From: Verrucomicrobiota bacterium
GTDB lineage: Bacteria > Verrucomicrobiota > Verrucomicrobiia > Chthoniobacterales > UBA10450
Assembly (NCBI GenBank): GCA_003218615.1
Contig: QHOD01000236.1
Span: forward strand, 1-7,216
DNA length: 7,216 nucleotides
Direction of reading: 5' to 3'
This document shows positions 1 through 6,838 of the stretch, in pieces. The translations under genes were made by a program, and so were the position numbers. Under the pieces are notes generated by a model. That model made no database searches, had not been told where the DNA came from, and saw nothing but the letters and a program-made list of their open reading frames with translations. Every line of letters begins with the position of its first letter. The first letter of the stretch is position 1.

Positions 1-447
1 GATGCGGAGACAAGTTTGACGCTTCAGATCGGCATAAGGAAAGAGCCGAACGCGGCATTTGATCACACAAAAGTGAAAATCCAGGTATTCTTTTACGACA
101 CAGTGGAGGATAAAGATGTCAAACTTACCGACGCCGATGTGAATTATGAATGGCTGACGTCGAAGCACGATTGGACCGATACAAATCCGGAGATACTCTC
201 GGTCAGCTACCTGCGCCCCAAAACCAAAGGCGGCTCATCCGAGGCAGCGCTCTCCGCGGCTGCAGCATCGGTCAGACCCCCGGGGAAAGGTCGAGCGGCC
301 AAGATGAGTTCCTCGGCGGAAGGTGCGCGAAGATATCTCGGTTACAGAATTTTAGTTTATTACGACGATAAATTGCAAGCCGTTCAGGCGGAGCCTGCGC
401 GGCTGTTGCAACTTTTTCCTCCTTCCGAGAGTGGCTCGTCACCATGA
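1..447 (+). CDS. Hypothetical protein, C-terminal part (5' end outside window)
   Basis: The frame is open from base 1 and stops with TGA at 445-447, so this is the C-terminal ~148 residues of a longer protein. A TTG at 16 is possible as a start, but the reading frame and the beta-strand-like sequence continue unbroken upstream of it, so I read the gene as cut by the window edge. The visible part has a beta-rich first half (motif KVKIQVFFYDTV, then YEWL and a W-T-D stretch), a low-complexity Ala/Ser/Gly/Arg linker at about residues 75-105, and a short conserved-looking end (RYLGYRILVYYDD followed by QAEPARLLQLFP). I recall similar proteins of unknown function in Verrucomicrobia. There is no catalytic motif and no membrane segment in the visible part. 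It lies 99 bases upstream of the next gene on the same strand, and no convincing terminator separates them. Function unknown; the coding call is firm, the family assignment is from memory. Confidence 0.75.
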   Translation, partial: DAETSLTLQIGIRKEPNAAFDHTKVKIQVFFYDTVEDKDVKLTDADVNYEWLTSKHDWTDTNPEILSVSYLRPKTKGGSSEAALSAAAASVRPPGKGRAAKMSSSAEGARRYLGYRILVYYDDKLQAVQAEPARLLQLFPPSESGSSP

Positions 448-546
448 CGTAATTGTCTGCCCTTTCTGGATCAGTTTCTTAACGCGGGATTAAACCGGGA
501 GCGGCCGCCGATTTCTCTTATTGAACAAGTTGCGTTATTCTACCGA

Positions 547-1428
547 GTGATTCAGCGCGCACTGCCGTTTGTGTGTCTTTTGTTCTTTGCGGTCAGAGCA
601 GAGGCGCAAGTTCAGGTGGAATTAAAATTCAAGCGGTTGCAGTACATTGCTTACGAACCGGTCGTGGCAATGATTCGCATCACAAATCTTGCCGGGCGCG
701 ATGTCGATCTTCATGACGCTGATGGTCAGTCGTGGTTTGGATTTGAGGTGACTGGAGGCGAAGGTCAGCAGATTCCGCCAAATGCGACAAGTAACGCGCA
801 GCCGCCCTTGAAAATTGAAGCCGGGCAAAAAGTCACGCAGCGGGTCGATCTCGGTCCGCTTTATCCTGTGCACGACTTCGGCACTTATCATGTTCGCGCG
901 CATATTTATTTCGCGGATTTGGAGAAGTTTTTTTATTCGGGAACAAAAGTCTTTGAGGTGACCGATGCCCGTCCGATCTGGCAGCAAACGGTCGGCATTC
1001 CGGAAGGGGCTTCCGCGCCAGGCAACGCGCGGACTTACTCACTGCTTACAAACCGCTTTCCGGACCATACCTCTTTGTATGTGCGGGTGCAGGATAAGGA
1101 CACTGGAATTGTTTATGCGACTTATTCGTTAGGCCGGGCCATTGCATTCGAGCAACCGCAGGCGGAAATCGATAATGCAAATCAATTGCATGTTCTGCAC
1201 TGCGCCGCGCCGCGGGCATGGTCCTATTCGCGCGTTGGCTTGAACGGCGAGTTGCTTGCGCACTCTTCTTTTATGGAAGCAAAGACTCGCCCACGCCTTG
1301 TCCACGCCGCTAATGGCGAGGTGGCCGTGCGTGGAGGCGTGCTCGAGTCGCCGGCCTCGCAAACCGCGCGCGATACCGCGCCGAAACTTTCGGAGCGCCC
1401 GCCGGGCTTGCCTAAGGACGAGCAGTGA
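547..1428 (+). CDS. Secreted beta-rich protein of unknown function
   Basis: This 293-residue protein starts at GTG 547. The start is chosen because it gives a clean signal peptide: Arg near the N terminus, a hydrophobic core (LPFVCLLFFAV), and a likely signal peptidase I site after AEA at about residue 20, just before QVQVEL. No good Shine-Dalgarno site precedes it. The mature part is rich in predicted beta strands: about residues 21-140 alternate hydrophobic/polar and resemble an Ig-like or proteinase-inhibitor-like sandwich (LKFKRLQYIAYEPVVAMIRI, later YHVRAHIYF). A second half (about 145-250) contains repeated short strand patterns. The last ~30 residues are Pro/Ser/Arg-rich and probably disordered. 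No enzyme motif is visible. Its stop codon overlaps the start of the amidase gene, so the two are probably translationally coupled, which suggests an envelope or periplasmic role. I do not recognise a named family. Confidence 0.8.
   Translation: MIQRALPFVCLLFFAVRAEAQVQVELKFKRLQYIAYEPVVAMIRITNLAGRDVDLHDADGQSWFGFEVTGGEGQQIPPNATSNAQPPLKIEAGQKVTQRVDLGPLYPVHDFGTYHVRAHIYFADLEKFFYSGTKVFEVTDARPIWQQTVGIPEGASAPGNARTYSLLTNRFPDHTSLYVRVQDKDTGIVYATYSLGRAIAFEQPQAEIDNANQLHVLHCAAPRAWSYSRVGLNGELLAHSSFMEAKTRPRLVHAANGEVAVRGGVLESPASQTARDTAPKLSERPPGLPKDEQ
1414..1418 (+). promoter_or_regulatory. Ribosome binding site of the amidase gene
   Basis: AAGGA lies inside the end of the preceding coding region, nine bases before ATG 1428 and six before GTG 1425. 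Both spacings are workable, so the site supports a start here but does not by itself separate the two candidates. ATG 1428 is preferred for its codon and its TGATG stop/start overlap. Confidence 0.5.
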
Positions 1429-2267
1429 TGAAAATAAGTTTTTCGCAGCTCCGTTTGATTATCGCCGGTTTCTCGGTTGCAAGCATGGTGTGCCCCGCTT
1501 CCCGGGCGGCGCAGACGAGCCGCGATCCTCAAACCAGTGGACCATCCACGACCGTAGTGATCGATGCCGGACATGGTGGCTTTGATCGCGGTGGTATTCC
1601 GGGACAGCGAATCCCAGAAAAAGAGATGACGCTGGATGTCGCACAGCGCCTTAAGGGCGTTCTTACGGCCGCTGGATATCGCGTCGTGATGACCCGGGAT
1701 AGCGACGTCTTTGTCCCCTTGGCAACGCGGGTCGCAATCGCGAACTCATATCGCAACGCGATTTTCGTGTGTATTCATTTCAACTCGGCAAAGCGTATGG
1801 GCGCGGGTGGTATTGAAACCTATTTTTACAGCCGCGACAGCCTGCCGCTTGCCTCCGCCGTCCATTATTTCGTCGCAGGCGGCGCGCCGTCGGCCAATCG
1901 CGGAGTGCGGCGCCGCGGTTTCTACGTGCTGCGAAAGACGGGGATCCCGGCAGTGTTGGTCGAGTGCGGATTTCTAACGAACCCGACGGAAGGGGCCTAT
2001 GCCGAAAGCACTTCTTATCGGCAAAAACTTGCAACAGAGATTGCGGCCGGAATCCGCGGTCGTTCTTCGGTCACGAGCACATCGAGCCGGACCGGCGTAG
2101 CCACTGACGACAGCATTCCATTGCAATCGTACATCGATCAAACAAAAGTGAGCAGTTCCAAGCGTTCTCACAAACGCAGTTCACGAACCAAGTCTTCGAA
2201 GAAAAAGAAATCGTCGAAGACACTCGATTCAGAAGCGAGTGCAACCGCCCGAAAGCAGGAAGGCTGA
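1428..2267 (+). CDS. N-acetylmuramoyl-L-alanine amidase (Amidase_3), exported
   Basis: This zinc hydrolase cleaves the bond between N-acetylmuramic acid and L-alanine of peptidoglycan, acting in the periplasm during cell-wall turnover or daughter-cell separation. Numbered from ATG 1428, residues 1-28 form a signal peptide (KISFSQLRLIIAGFSVAS, cleavage near SRA/AQ). The Amidase_3 catalytic domain spans about 42-207. The zinc-site residues are recognisable: His49 in VVIDAGHGG, Glu64 in IPEKEMTLDVA and His117 in FVCIHFNS. The catalytic Glu179 is in VLVECGFLTNP. No SPOR, LysM or AMIN domain is attached. Instead there is a ~60-residue tail ending in a Ser/Lys/Arg-rich stretch from about residue 241, possibly a wall- or polyanion-binding extension. 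GTG 1425 is an alternative start three bases upstream. The start overlaps the upstream stop by one base and the stop directly abuts nnr. The biochemical class is secure; which amiA/B/C-type role it plays is not. Confidence 0.93.
   Translation: MKISFSQLRLIIAGFSVASMVCPASRAAQTSRDPQTSGPSTTVVIDAGHGGFDRGGIPGQRIPEKEMTLDVAQRLKGVLTAAGYRVVMTRDSDVFVPLATRVAIANSYRNAIFVCIHFNSAKRMGAGGIETYFYSRDSLPLASAVHYFVAGGAPSANRGVRRRGFYVLRKTGIPAVLVECGFLTNPTEGAYAESTSYRQKLATEIAAGIRGRSSVTSTSSRTGVATDDSIPLQSYIDQTKVSSSKRSHKRSSRTKSSKKKKSSKTLDSEASATARKQEG
2257..2263 (+). promoter_or_regulatory. Ribosome binding site of nnr
   Basis: AGGAAGG ends four bases before GTG 2268 and lies within the last codons of the amidase gene. It is the strongest Shine-Dalgarno-like site in the window. 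It supports the GTG that immediately follows the amidase TGA over the internal ATG at 2298. Confidence 0.55.
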
Positions 2268-3860
2268 GTGAACTCGCCGATTTTGACTTCAGCGCAGATG
2301 CGAGACGCCGAGAAAGCGGCATTCGCGCGAGGCGTCGAAGTCGAAGCGTTGATGGATAAAGCAGGGGCGGGCGTTGCGCGAGTAGTCACCAGATTTTTTC
2401 CAAATCCGGGCACTTGCATTCTTTTTGCCGGCAAGGGTCATAATGCGGGCGATGCGCTGGTTGCCGCGCACTGCTTGCGGCGCCGAGGATGGAAAATCGA
2501 GGTCCGGCTTGGGTTTAAAGAGAGCGATTGCAGCGAACTGATGCGAAAAAAGCTGGATGCTTTGCGAGATACAGCTCCCAGAATGCCGGATTGGACAGAC
2601 GAAGTGGACAGGGATGCCGGCATCACCGTCGTCGAGTTATTTGCCTATCTGGCTGATTCCCTCACCGCTGAGCAGGATGCGGTCGCCACGGAAGCACACT
2701 TGAGCAGCGCTTCCGCCCTCATCATTCTCGATGGTTTACTTGGGTTGGGGGCAAAACCGCCGCTGCGCGACCCCGTGCGTGCGGCTTGTCGTCGGATCAA
2801 CCAGCTGCGCCGGGAAAGAAATGCGTACGTTTTCGCTGTCGATCTTCCGACCGGTCTCGATGGCGATTCAGGAAAAACGGATCGCGATACTGTCGTCGCG
2901 GATTTTACCGTCACGATTGGGTTCGCAAAGCCGGGACTGGTGGCGGATGACGCCCTGAACTTTGTCGGCCAGCTGGAAGTTGCCCCGCTCGACGAGCTGC
3001 GGCCGCCGGAGAAAAAGGAAAAAGAAATTGTCGCTTGCGCGCCCGCTCTTCATCAGCTGATGCGGAGACGAAAATTCGACGCATACAAGAATCAATTTGG
3101 CCGCATCGGCGTCGTGGCCGGCTCCAAAGGATTCATCGGCGCCGCGCTCATGACGTCGCAGGGAGCGTTGCGATCAGGCGCCGGATTGGTGGAAGTGTTT
3201 GTTCCCGAAGAAATTTATCCGATCGTCGCCGCGGCCGCGCGGCAGGAAGCAATGGTTAAACCGGTCAAACTTTATCGCGACTTACTCAAGGAAAAAATCG
3301 ACATCTGGGCGCTGGGGCCTGGTCTTGGCAGATCACGTGCCGCTGAAATCCTCGAGCTCATCGAAAAGGCAAAACAACCGATGGTGGTTGACGCTGACGG
3401 GCTCAACATTTTGGCTGACAAAATTTCCACGCTCAAACGTTGCAAGGGCGAGCGGTTGCTCACCCCGCATCCGGGCGAGATGAAACGTCTTTTCCCCATT
3501 AAAAAAGAGACGCGCGCCAAAACAGCAACGAAATTCTGCAACCGTTTTCCGGTGACGCTCTTGTTAAAAGGCAGCCGGACGATCGTGGCCGAACGTGAAC
3601 GGCCGTTGAGCTATAACACTACGGGCAATCCCGGAATGGCCAGCGGCGGAATGGGCGATGTTCTCACTGGTGTCTGTGCTGGTTTGCTCGGGCAAGGGTT
3701 GCACCTTTACGATGCTGCACGGCTAGGTGCATGGATTTGCGGGCGCGCGGCGGAAATCGCGATTTTTCGTGGAGGCGCCAGCGAAGAGTCGCTGCTGGCA
3801 AGCGATGTGCTCGATCATCTGGGCGATGCGTTTAACGAACTACACGGTTCGCAGATCTAA
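2268..3860 (+). CDS. nnr: Bifunctional NAD(P)H-hydrate epimerase / ADP-dependent NAD(P)H-hydrate dehydratase
   Basis: This cytoplasmic metabolite-repair enzyme handles damaged hydrated cofactors NADHX and NADPHX: the N-terminal half interconverts the R and S epimers and the C-terminal half dehydrates the S form using ADP. The YjeF_N epimerase domain spans about residues 7-240, with the nucleotide-site motif GKGHNAGDA at 55-63 and VDLPTGLDGDSG at 191-202 (Asp192). The carbohydrate-kinase-like dehydratase domain runs from about 262 to 522. It has NQFGRIGVVAGSKGFIGAA, ALGPGLGRS, VVDADGLNIL, TPHPGE at 399-404, LLLKGSRTIV, and GMGDVLTG with the expected catalytic Asp464. At 530 residues it is somewhat longer than usual for Nnr. 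The excess appears to lie in the epimerase half, at about residues 108-147, where a stretch unlike the family occurs (see findings). The GTG start directly follows the amidase stop, indicating co-transcription. Function is secure for the dehydratase half; epimerase activity is likely but depends on how the extra segment folds. Confidence 0.93.
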   Translation: MNSPILTSAQMRDAEKAAFARGVEVEALMDKAGAGVARVVTRFFPNPGTCILFAGKGHNAGDALVAAHCLRRRGWKIEVRLGFKESDCSELMRKKLDALRDTAPRMPDWTDEVDRDAGITVVELFAYLADSLTAEQDAVATEAHLSSASALIILDGLLGLGAKPPLRDPVRAACRRINQLRRERNAYVFAVDLPTGLDGDSGKTDRDTVVADFTVTIGFAKPGLVADDALNFVGQLEVAPLDELRPPEKKEKEIVACAPALHQLMRRRKFDAYKNQFGRIGVVAGSKGFIGAALMTSQGALRSGAGLVEVFVPEEIYPIVAAAARQEAMVKPVKLYRDLLKEKIDIWALGPGLGRSRAAEILELIEKAKQPMVVDADGLNILADKISTLKRCKGERLLTPHPGEMKRLFPIKKETRAKTATKFCNRFPVTLLLKGSRTIVAERERPLSYNTTGNPGMASGGMGDVLTGVCAGLLGQGLHLYDAARLGAWICGRAAEIAIFRGGASEESLLASDVLDHLGDAFNELHGSQI

Positions 3861-3869
3861 TTTTTGGCA

Positions 3870-4901
3870 ATGAACCTTCAAACCGAAGAAATGCAGTTTG
3901 AGCCACCGAAGACGGAGACGGCGTGGAGTCGTATCAAAAAAGCACTCGGCCCGGTCGGTGTGGTGGGGGTCCTGTTCGCAAAGTTTTTCGCAAAACTAAA
4001 GTTTATTCTGCTGCCGCTATTAAAGTTCCTCCCGATCCTGCTGAAATCCGGCGGCACCATGCTCCTGATGGTGTGGGTCTACATGCAATTCTGGGGGTGG
4101 CGCTTCGCGCTTGGATTTGTCCTTCTCTTGCTCGTGCATGAATCCGGCCATTTGCTTGTCGCGAAAAAATTCGGGCTCAAAGTCGGTGCACCCGTTTTCA
4201 TTCCGTTCATGGGGGCGTTCATTGCGCTGAAAGAAGCGCCGCGTAACGCCTGGATGGAAGCGTGCGTAGGAATCGGCGGCCCGATGCTGGGCACTTTTGG
4301 CGCATTGCTCTGCAATTTGCTGGGCGAAATCTTTAGCGCGCCGCTTTTTATCGCGCTCGCCTGGTTTGGCTATTTTCTAAATCTCTTCAATTTGACACCG
4401 GTCGGGATGCTCGATGGCGGGCGAATCGTGACCGCGCTTTCGCGCTGGCTTTGGTTGCCGGGATTCGCGCTCCTTCTCTGGTTCGGCTGGAAATTTCCGA
4501 ACTTTATTGTCTGGCTCATCGTGCTTCTGTCGTTGCCGCGCATCTACTCGCTGTTCCGCAAACGAACTGAAGAAGAGCAACGTTATTTTGAAGTCACACC
4601 GTTGCAGCGTTGGACGATGTCGATCTTATATTTTGGTTTGATTGCGGTTTTGATCTTCGGAATGCATGCGATCCGCCCCGCGCCGCCTGTCACTGCGAAC
4701 ACTTTTTCTGGCTCAAGTCCGATTTTCTTTAAAATCGACGTAAAACGCCGATCGGAACGCAATGGAACGAATTCCGGAGCGATGCCGACGAAGTGTAATG
4801 ATGACGAACGCTCGTCGCATGCGCGTTCAAGTTCTCGAATCGCGTCGTCGTGCGCATGCAGTGCCACGTGCACATGCGCGATCGCGTCGCCCGGAGTGTA
4901 A
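3870..4901 (+). CDS. M50 site-2-type membrane zinc metalloprotease
   Basis: This polytopic inner-membrane protein is of the site-2 protease family, which cut substrates within or near the membrane. From ATG 3870 it has 343 residues; a TTG at 3864 is a weaker alternative. Hydrophobic segments cover about residues 26-66, 72-89, 130-170, 195-222 and 248-268. The zinc motif HESGH (His90, Glu91, His94) sits at the end of a membrane helix. The second M50 motif NLTPVGMLDGGR is at 174-185, with Asp182 as the expected third ligand. The stretch APVFIPFMGAFIALKEAPR between them is typical of the subfamily with a conserved IPF(L/M)GAFI loop. No PDZ domain is seen. The recognisable protein ends near residue 270. 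The remaining ~73 residues are low-complexity and Cys/Ser/Arg-rich, and lie antisense to the convergent TPR gene, so they look like read-through after loss of the original stop. Spacing to nnr is nine bases, so it is probably the last gene of that operon. The substrate is unknown. Confidence 0.88.
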   Translation: MNLQTEEMQFEPPKTETAWSRIKKALGPVGVVGVLFAKFFAKLKFILLPLLKFLPILLKSGGTMLLMVWVYMQFWGWRFALGFVLLLLVHESGHLLVAKKFGLKVGAPVFIPFMGAFIALKEAPRNAWMEACVGIGGPMLGTFGALLCNLLGEIFSAPLFIALAWFGYFLNLFNLTPVGMLDGGRIVTALSRWLWLPGFALLLWFGWKFPNFIVWLIVLLSLPRIYSLFRKRTEEEQRYFEVTPLQRWTMSILYFGLIAVLIFGMHAIRPAPPVTANTFSGSSPIFFKIDVKRRSERNGTNSGAMPTKCNDDERSSHARSSSRIASSCACSATCTCAIASPGV

Positions 4902-6346
4902 CGACCCCGCGCCGCGACGGCCGCTTCGAGAATTTTCTGTGCTTCCTTGCGCCGATTCATCCGCGCGTAGGTGATCGCCAGACCAAATCCTGGTCTGCCC
5001 CTGACACTCTGCGCCTTCTCGTAGAGCGCAATCGCCTCATCGAAGCGTCCCGTCTCGCGATAGAGTGCCGCCAATAACGGCTCGCCGTAGAGAAATGTCG
5101 CATCGAGTTGTAATGCGCGTTGGCCGGCTGCGATCGCTTCGTCATACAAGCCAAAATAACGGTAGAGTTCGCAAGCAGAGTTGTTCACCCACAGCGACGC
5201 TGGATCGATCTTCCACGTGCGCTGCAAGTAGGCCAGGGCTTTCTCACGCTCGCCGCGGGCGGCGTAAAGCGCAGCGATGAAATAATTGGACGGCGTCGAA
5301 TTCGGCTCGATCTCGACTGCGCGATTGAATTCCGCTTCCGCGCCATCGAGGTCCCAGTCGAGTATGCGTTTGGTTTCAGCCAGATAAACGTGCGCTTCGG
5401 CCTCGTCGTTGTCGATCTTGAGCGCCTTCAGCGCGGCTTCGCGCACTTTTGGATATGCTTCCAGCGGCGGCACGTAAGCGTCGGCCAGCCACAGCCAGGA
5501 TTTGGCGATGCCGGTCCACGCGCGACTGAATCGCGGGTCCTTTTGCAGAGCGCGTTCGAAGAATTCCAGGCTTTGTCGGAGCGGTTCCTCCGTGCCTTTA
5601 TCGGAGAGAAAGAGACCGTGCAGATAAACATCGTAGGCATCGATGCTACGCGAGGGAGGCGCGGTGGCGGCGACGTTGAGCTTGAGCTTCAACGCATCGA
5701 CGGTTGAACGTGTAATCTCGTCTTGCAGCGCAAAGATACCTTGGAATTCGCGCTCGAAGGTCTCCGACCACAAGCTGAATCCGTTCCGCGCGTCGATTAG
5801 CTCGGCGCTGATGCGGACCCGATTACCATCGCGCCGGACAGTTCCTTCGAGCACGTGCTCGACGTTTAACTTCTCCGCGATTTCAGTGAGTTCGGCTTCT
5901 TTGTCCTTGAACCAGAACGAAGACCTCCGCGCTGCCACGCGCAGGCCATCGATCTTCGCCAACGCGGTCGAAATTTCGTCGGCAATGCCGTCACTGAAGT
6001 AGTTATGGTCCTTGGCCGGACTTAGATCGACGAAGGGCAATATGGCAATCGATCTTTCGGTCGAGTTCGCTGGCTGCGCGATGTCGATCTTGCCGGCCAC
6101 ATCGACATCTGGAGTTCGGACAATTCCGTATCGAGTGAAATCGAAAAACCAGGAGAGGATTAGTGCAACTGGAAACCCGAGCACGATCAGCAGCACAAAT
6201 AGTCGCACCGCCCAATTCGGGATATCGAAAACCGGAAAAACCTGCGCAATACCCTGCGCGAGGGCCCAGCCGGCGACCACATACGTGACCGCGACGGTGT
6301 AAACCTTTCTCCGCTTTAGCTCGGCAAAAAAATTCTTCGAATTCAC
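4583..6346 (-). CDS. Membrane-anchored TolB-like/FlgO-type TPR protein
   Basis: This 587-residue protein starts at GTG 6346 on the minus strand; no strong ribosome binding site is visible. The N terminus (FFAELKRRKVYTVAVTYVV) is the hallmark of a widespread family of adenylate-cyclase-associated/TPR proteins. It has two membrane helices at about residues 15-37 and 44-70. A TolB-N/FlgO-like domain follows at about 96-210, with SIAILPFVDLSP, YFSDGIADEI, LRVAARRSSFWFK, HVLEGTVRRDGNRVRI and LWSETFERE. Tetratricopeptide-like helical repeats occupy about 235-500 (for example SLEFFERALQKDPRFSRAW, AEFNRAVEIEPNS, DEAIAAGQRALQLDATF, DEAIALYEKA). Relatives usually end soon after FVPLRSDRRFTSILKKIGL, here residues 526-544. 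The last 43 residues are antisense to the protease gene and probably not native. The role is likely a protein-interaction scaffold at the membrane; the true function is unknown. No cyclase or DNA-binding domain is attached. Confidence 0.87.
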   Translation of the reverse strand: MNSKNFFAELKRRKVYTVAVTYVVAGWALAQGIAQVFPVFDIPNWAVRLFVLLIVLGFPVALILSWFFDFTRYGIVRTPDVDVAGKIDIAQPANSTERSIAILPFVDLSPAKDHNYFSDGIADEISTALAKIDGLRVAARRSSFWFKDKEAELTEIAEKLNVEHVLEGTVRRDGNRVRISAELIDARNGFSLWSETFEREFQGIFALQDEITRSTVDALKLKLNVAATAPPSRSIDAYDVYLHGLFLSDKGTEEPLRQSLEFFERALQKDPRFSRAWTGIAKSWLWLADAYVPPLEAYPKVREAALKALKIDNDEAEAHVYLAETKRILDWDLDGAEAEFNRAVEIEPNSTPSNYFIAALYAARGEREKALAYLQRTWKIDPASLWVNNSACELYRYFGLYDEAIAAGQRALQLDATFLYGEPLLAALYRETGRFDEAIALYEKAQSVRGRPGFGLAITYARMNRRKEAQKILEAAVAARGRYTPGDAIAHVHVALHAHDDAIRELERACDERSSSLHFVGIAPEFVPLRSDRRFTSILKKIGLEPEKVFAVTGGAGRIACIPKIKTAIKPKYKIDIVQRCNGVTSK

Positions 6347-6445
6347 TGTCTAAACGTCGGATTAAGCCTCGTATTTCGTCCACGTTTGGCAAACGACACG
6401 TTCGAAGTTTGACAGTCGCAGCGAGTCCAATAGGATTCGTGAACA

Positions 6446-6814
6446 ATGAACTCAACAACCAACGACGGCGAAAAGATGGAAAAACAGATGTGGGAGGACA
6501 TCAAAGCGAAGAATTGGAAAGCAGTGGAAGGCAAAATCGCCGAAGGATTTCAGTCTGTTCATCCGGATGGAGCGCGAGATCGGGCCGGCGAAATATCGTT
6601 GATCAAAAATCTGAATGTCGGCAAGATCGCGCTGAGCGATCTTAAATCGACCACCAACGGCGACAACATTGTGGTGACCTATATGATTTCGGCGCAAGAA
6701 ACGATCGATCTGGAAAGATTGCCGACAAAGCCCGCGGCGCGCCTCAGTGTCTGGAAGAAAACTCAAAACAACTGGCAATGGATTTGCCATGCCAACCTGA
6801 CGCCGATTCCCTAG
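6446..6814 (+). CDS. NTF2-like / DUF4440-type protein, copy 1 (no signal peptide)
   Basis: This is a 122-residue protein from ATG 6446, with AGGA at 6432-6435 as a possible ribosome binding site. The pattern MWEDIKAKNWKAVEGKIAEGF, then HPDGARDRAGEI, a central VVTYMIS strand and the end RLSVWKKTQNNWQWICHANL matches small NTF2-like (SnoaL/DUF4440) proteins: an initial helix, a loop with H-P-D-G, then a curved beta sheet ending in a W-x-W/H-type strand. Such folds serve as small-molecule-binding or isomerase-like domains, and the specific role cannot be told from sequence. Unlike copy 2 it lacks a signal peptide: only seven residues precede GEKMEKQ, against 52 in copy 2, so it is predicted to be cytoplasmic. 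It is divergent from the TPR gene, with a shared 99-base intergenic region. It ends with TAG, 81 bases before copy 2. Confidence 0.8.
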   Translation: MNSTTNDGEKMEKQMWEDIKAKNWKAVEGKIAEGFQSVHPDGARDRAGEISLIKNLNVGKIALSDLKSTTNGDNIVVTYMISAQETIDLERLPTKPAARLSVWKKTQNNWQWICHANLTPIP

Positions 6815-6838
6815 AACTGATTTCAAAAATCGAGGCCG

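Noticed and set aside
501..510. GC palindrome GCGGCCGC in the gap 448-546, considered as a terminator or operator
   Set aside because: It is an eight-base self-complementary word with no loop or T-run, which is expected by chance in GC-rich DNA.
1256..1585. Plus-strand open frame bridging the secreted-protein and amidase genes
   Set aside because: It is out of frame with two well-supported genes, Arg/Pro/Ser-rich in the way typical of shadow translations, with no ribosome site.
4849..4884. Cys-rich motif (SCACSATCTCAI) at the end of the protease frame, resembling a metal-binding cluster
   Set aside because: It is antisense to the TPR codons for AIAHVHVALHAHDDA, where His/Ala codons read backwards as Cys/Ala/Ser. 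It lies beyond the recognisable end of the protease.
5120..5707. A 195-codon open frame on the plus strand opposite the TPR gene
   Set aside because: It lies wholly antisense to strongly recognisable TolB-like/TPR coding sequence, has no recognisable domain, and is explained by codon bias of the minus-strand gene.
6409..6436. Possible sigma70 promoter TTGACA (6409-6414), 16-base spacer, TAGGAT (6431-6436)
   Set aside because: The -10 candidate coincides with the AGGA ribosome-site candidate and would give an almost leaderless mRNA. The equivalent positions before copy 2 match poorly, so it was not listed as a feature.
6819..6831. Short hairpin GATTT-CAA-AAATC after NTF2-like copy 1, as a terminator
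   Set aside because: A five-base, AT-rich stem with no T-run is too weak to call a terminator.
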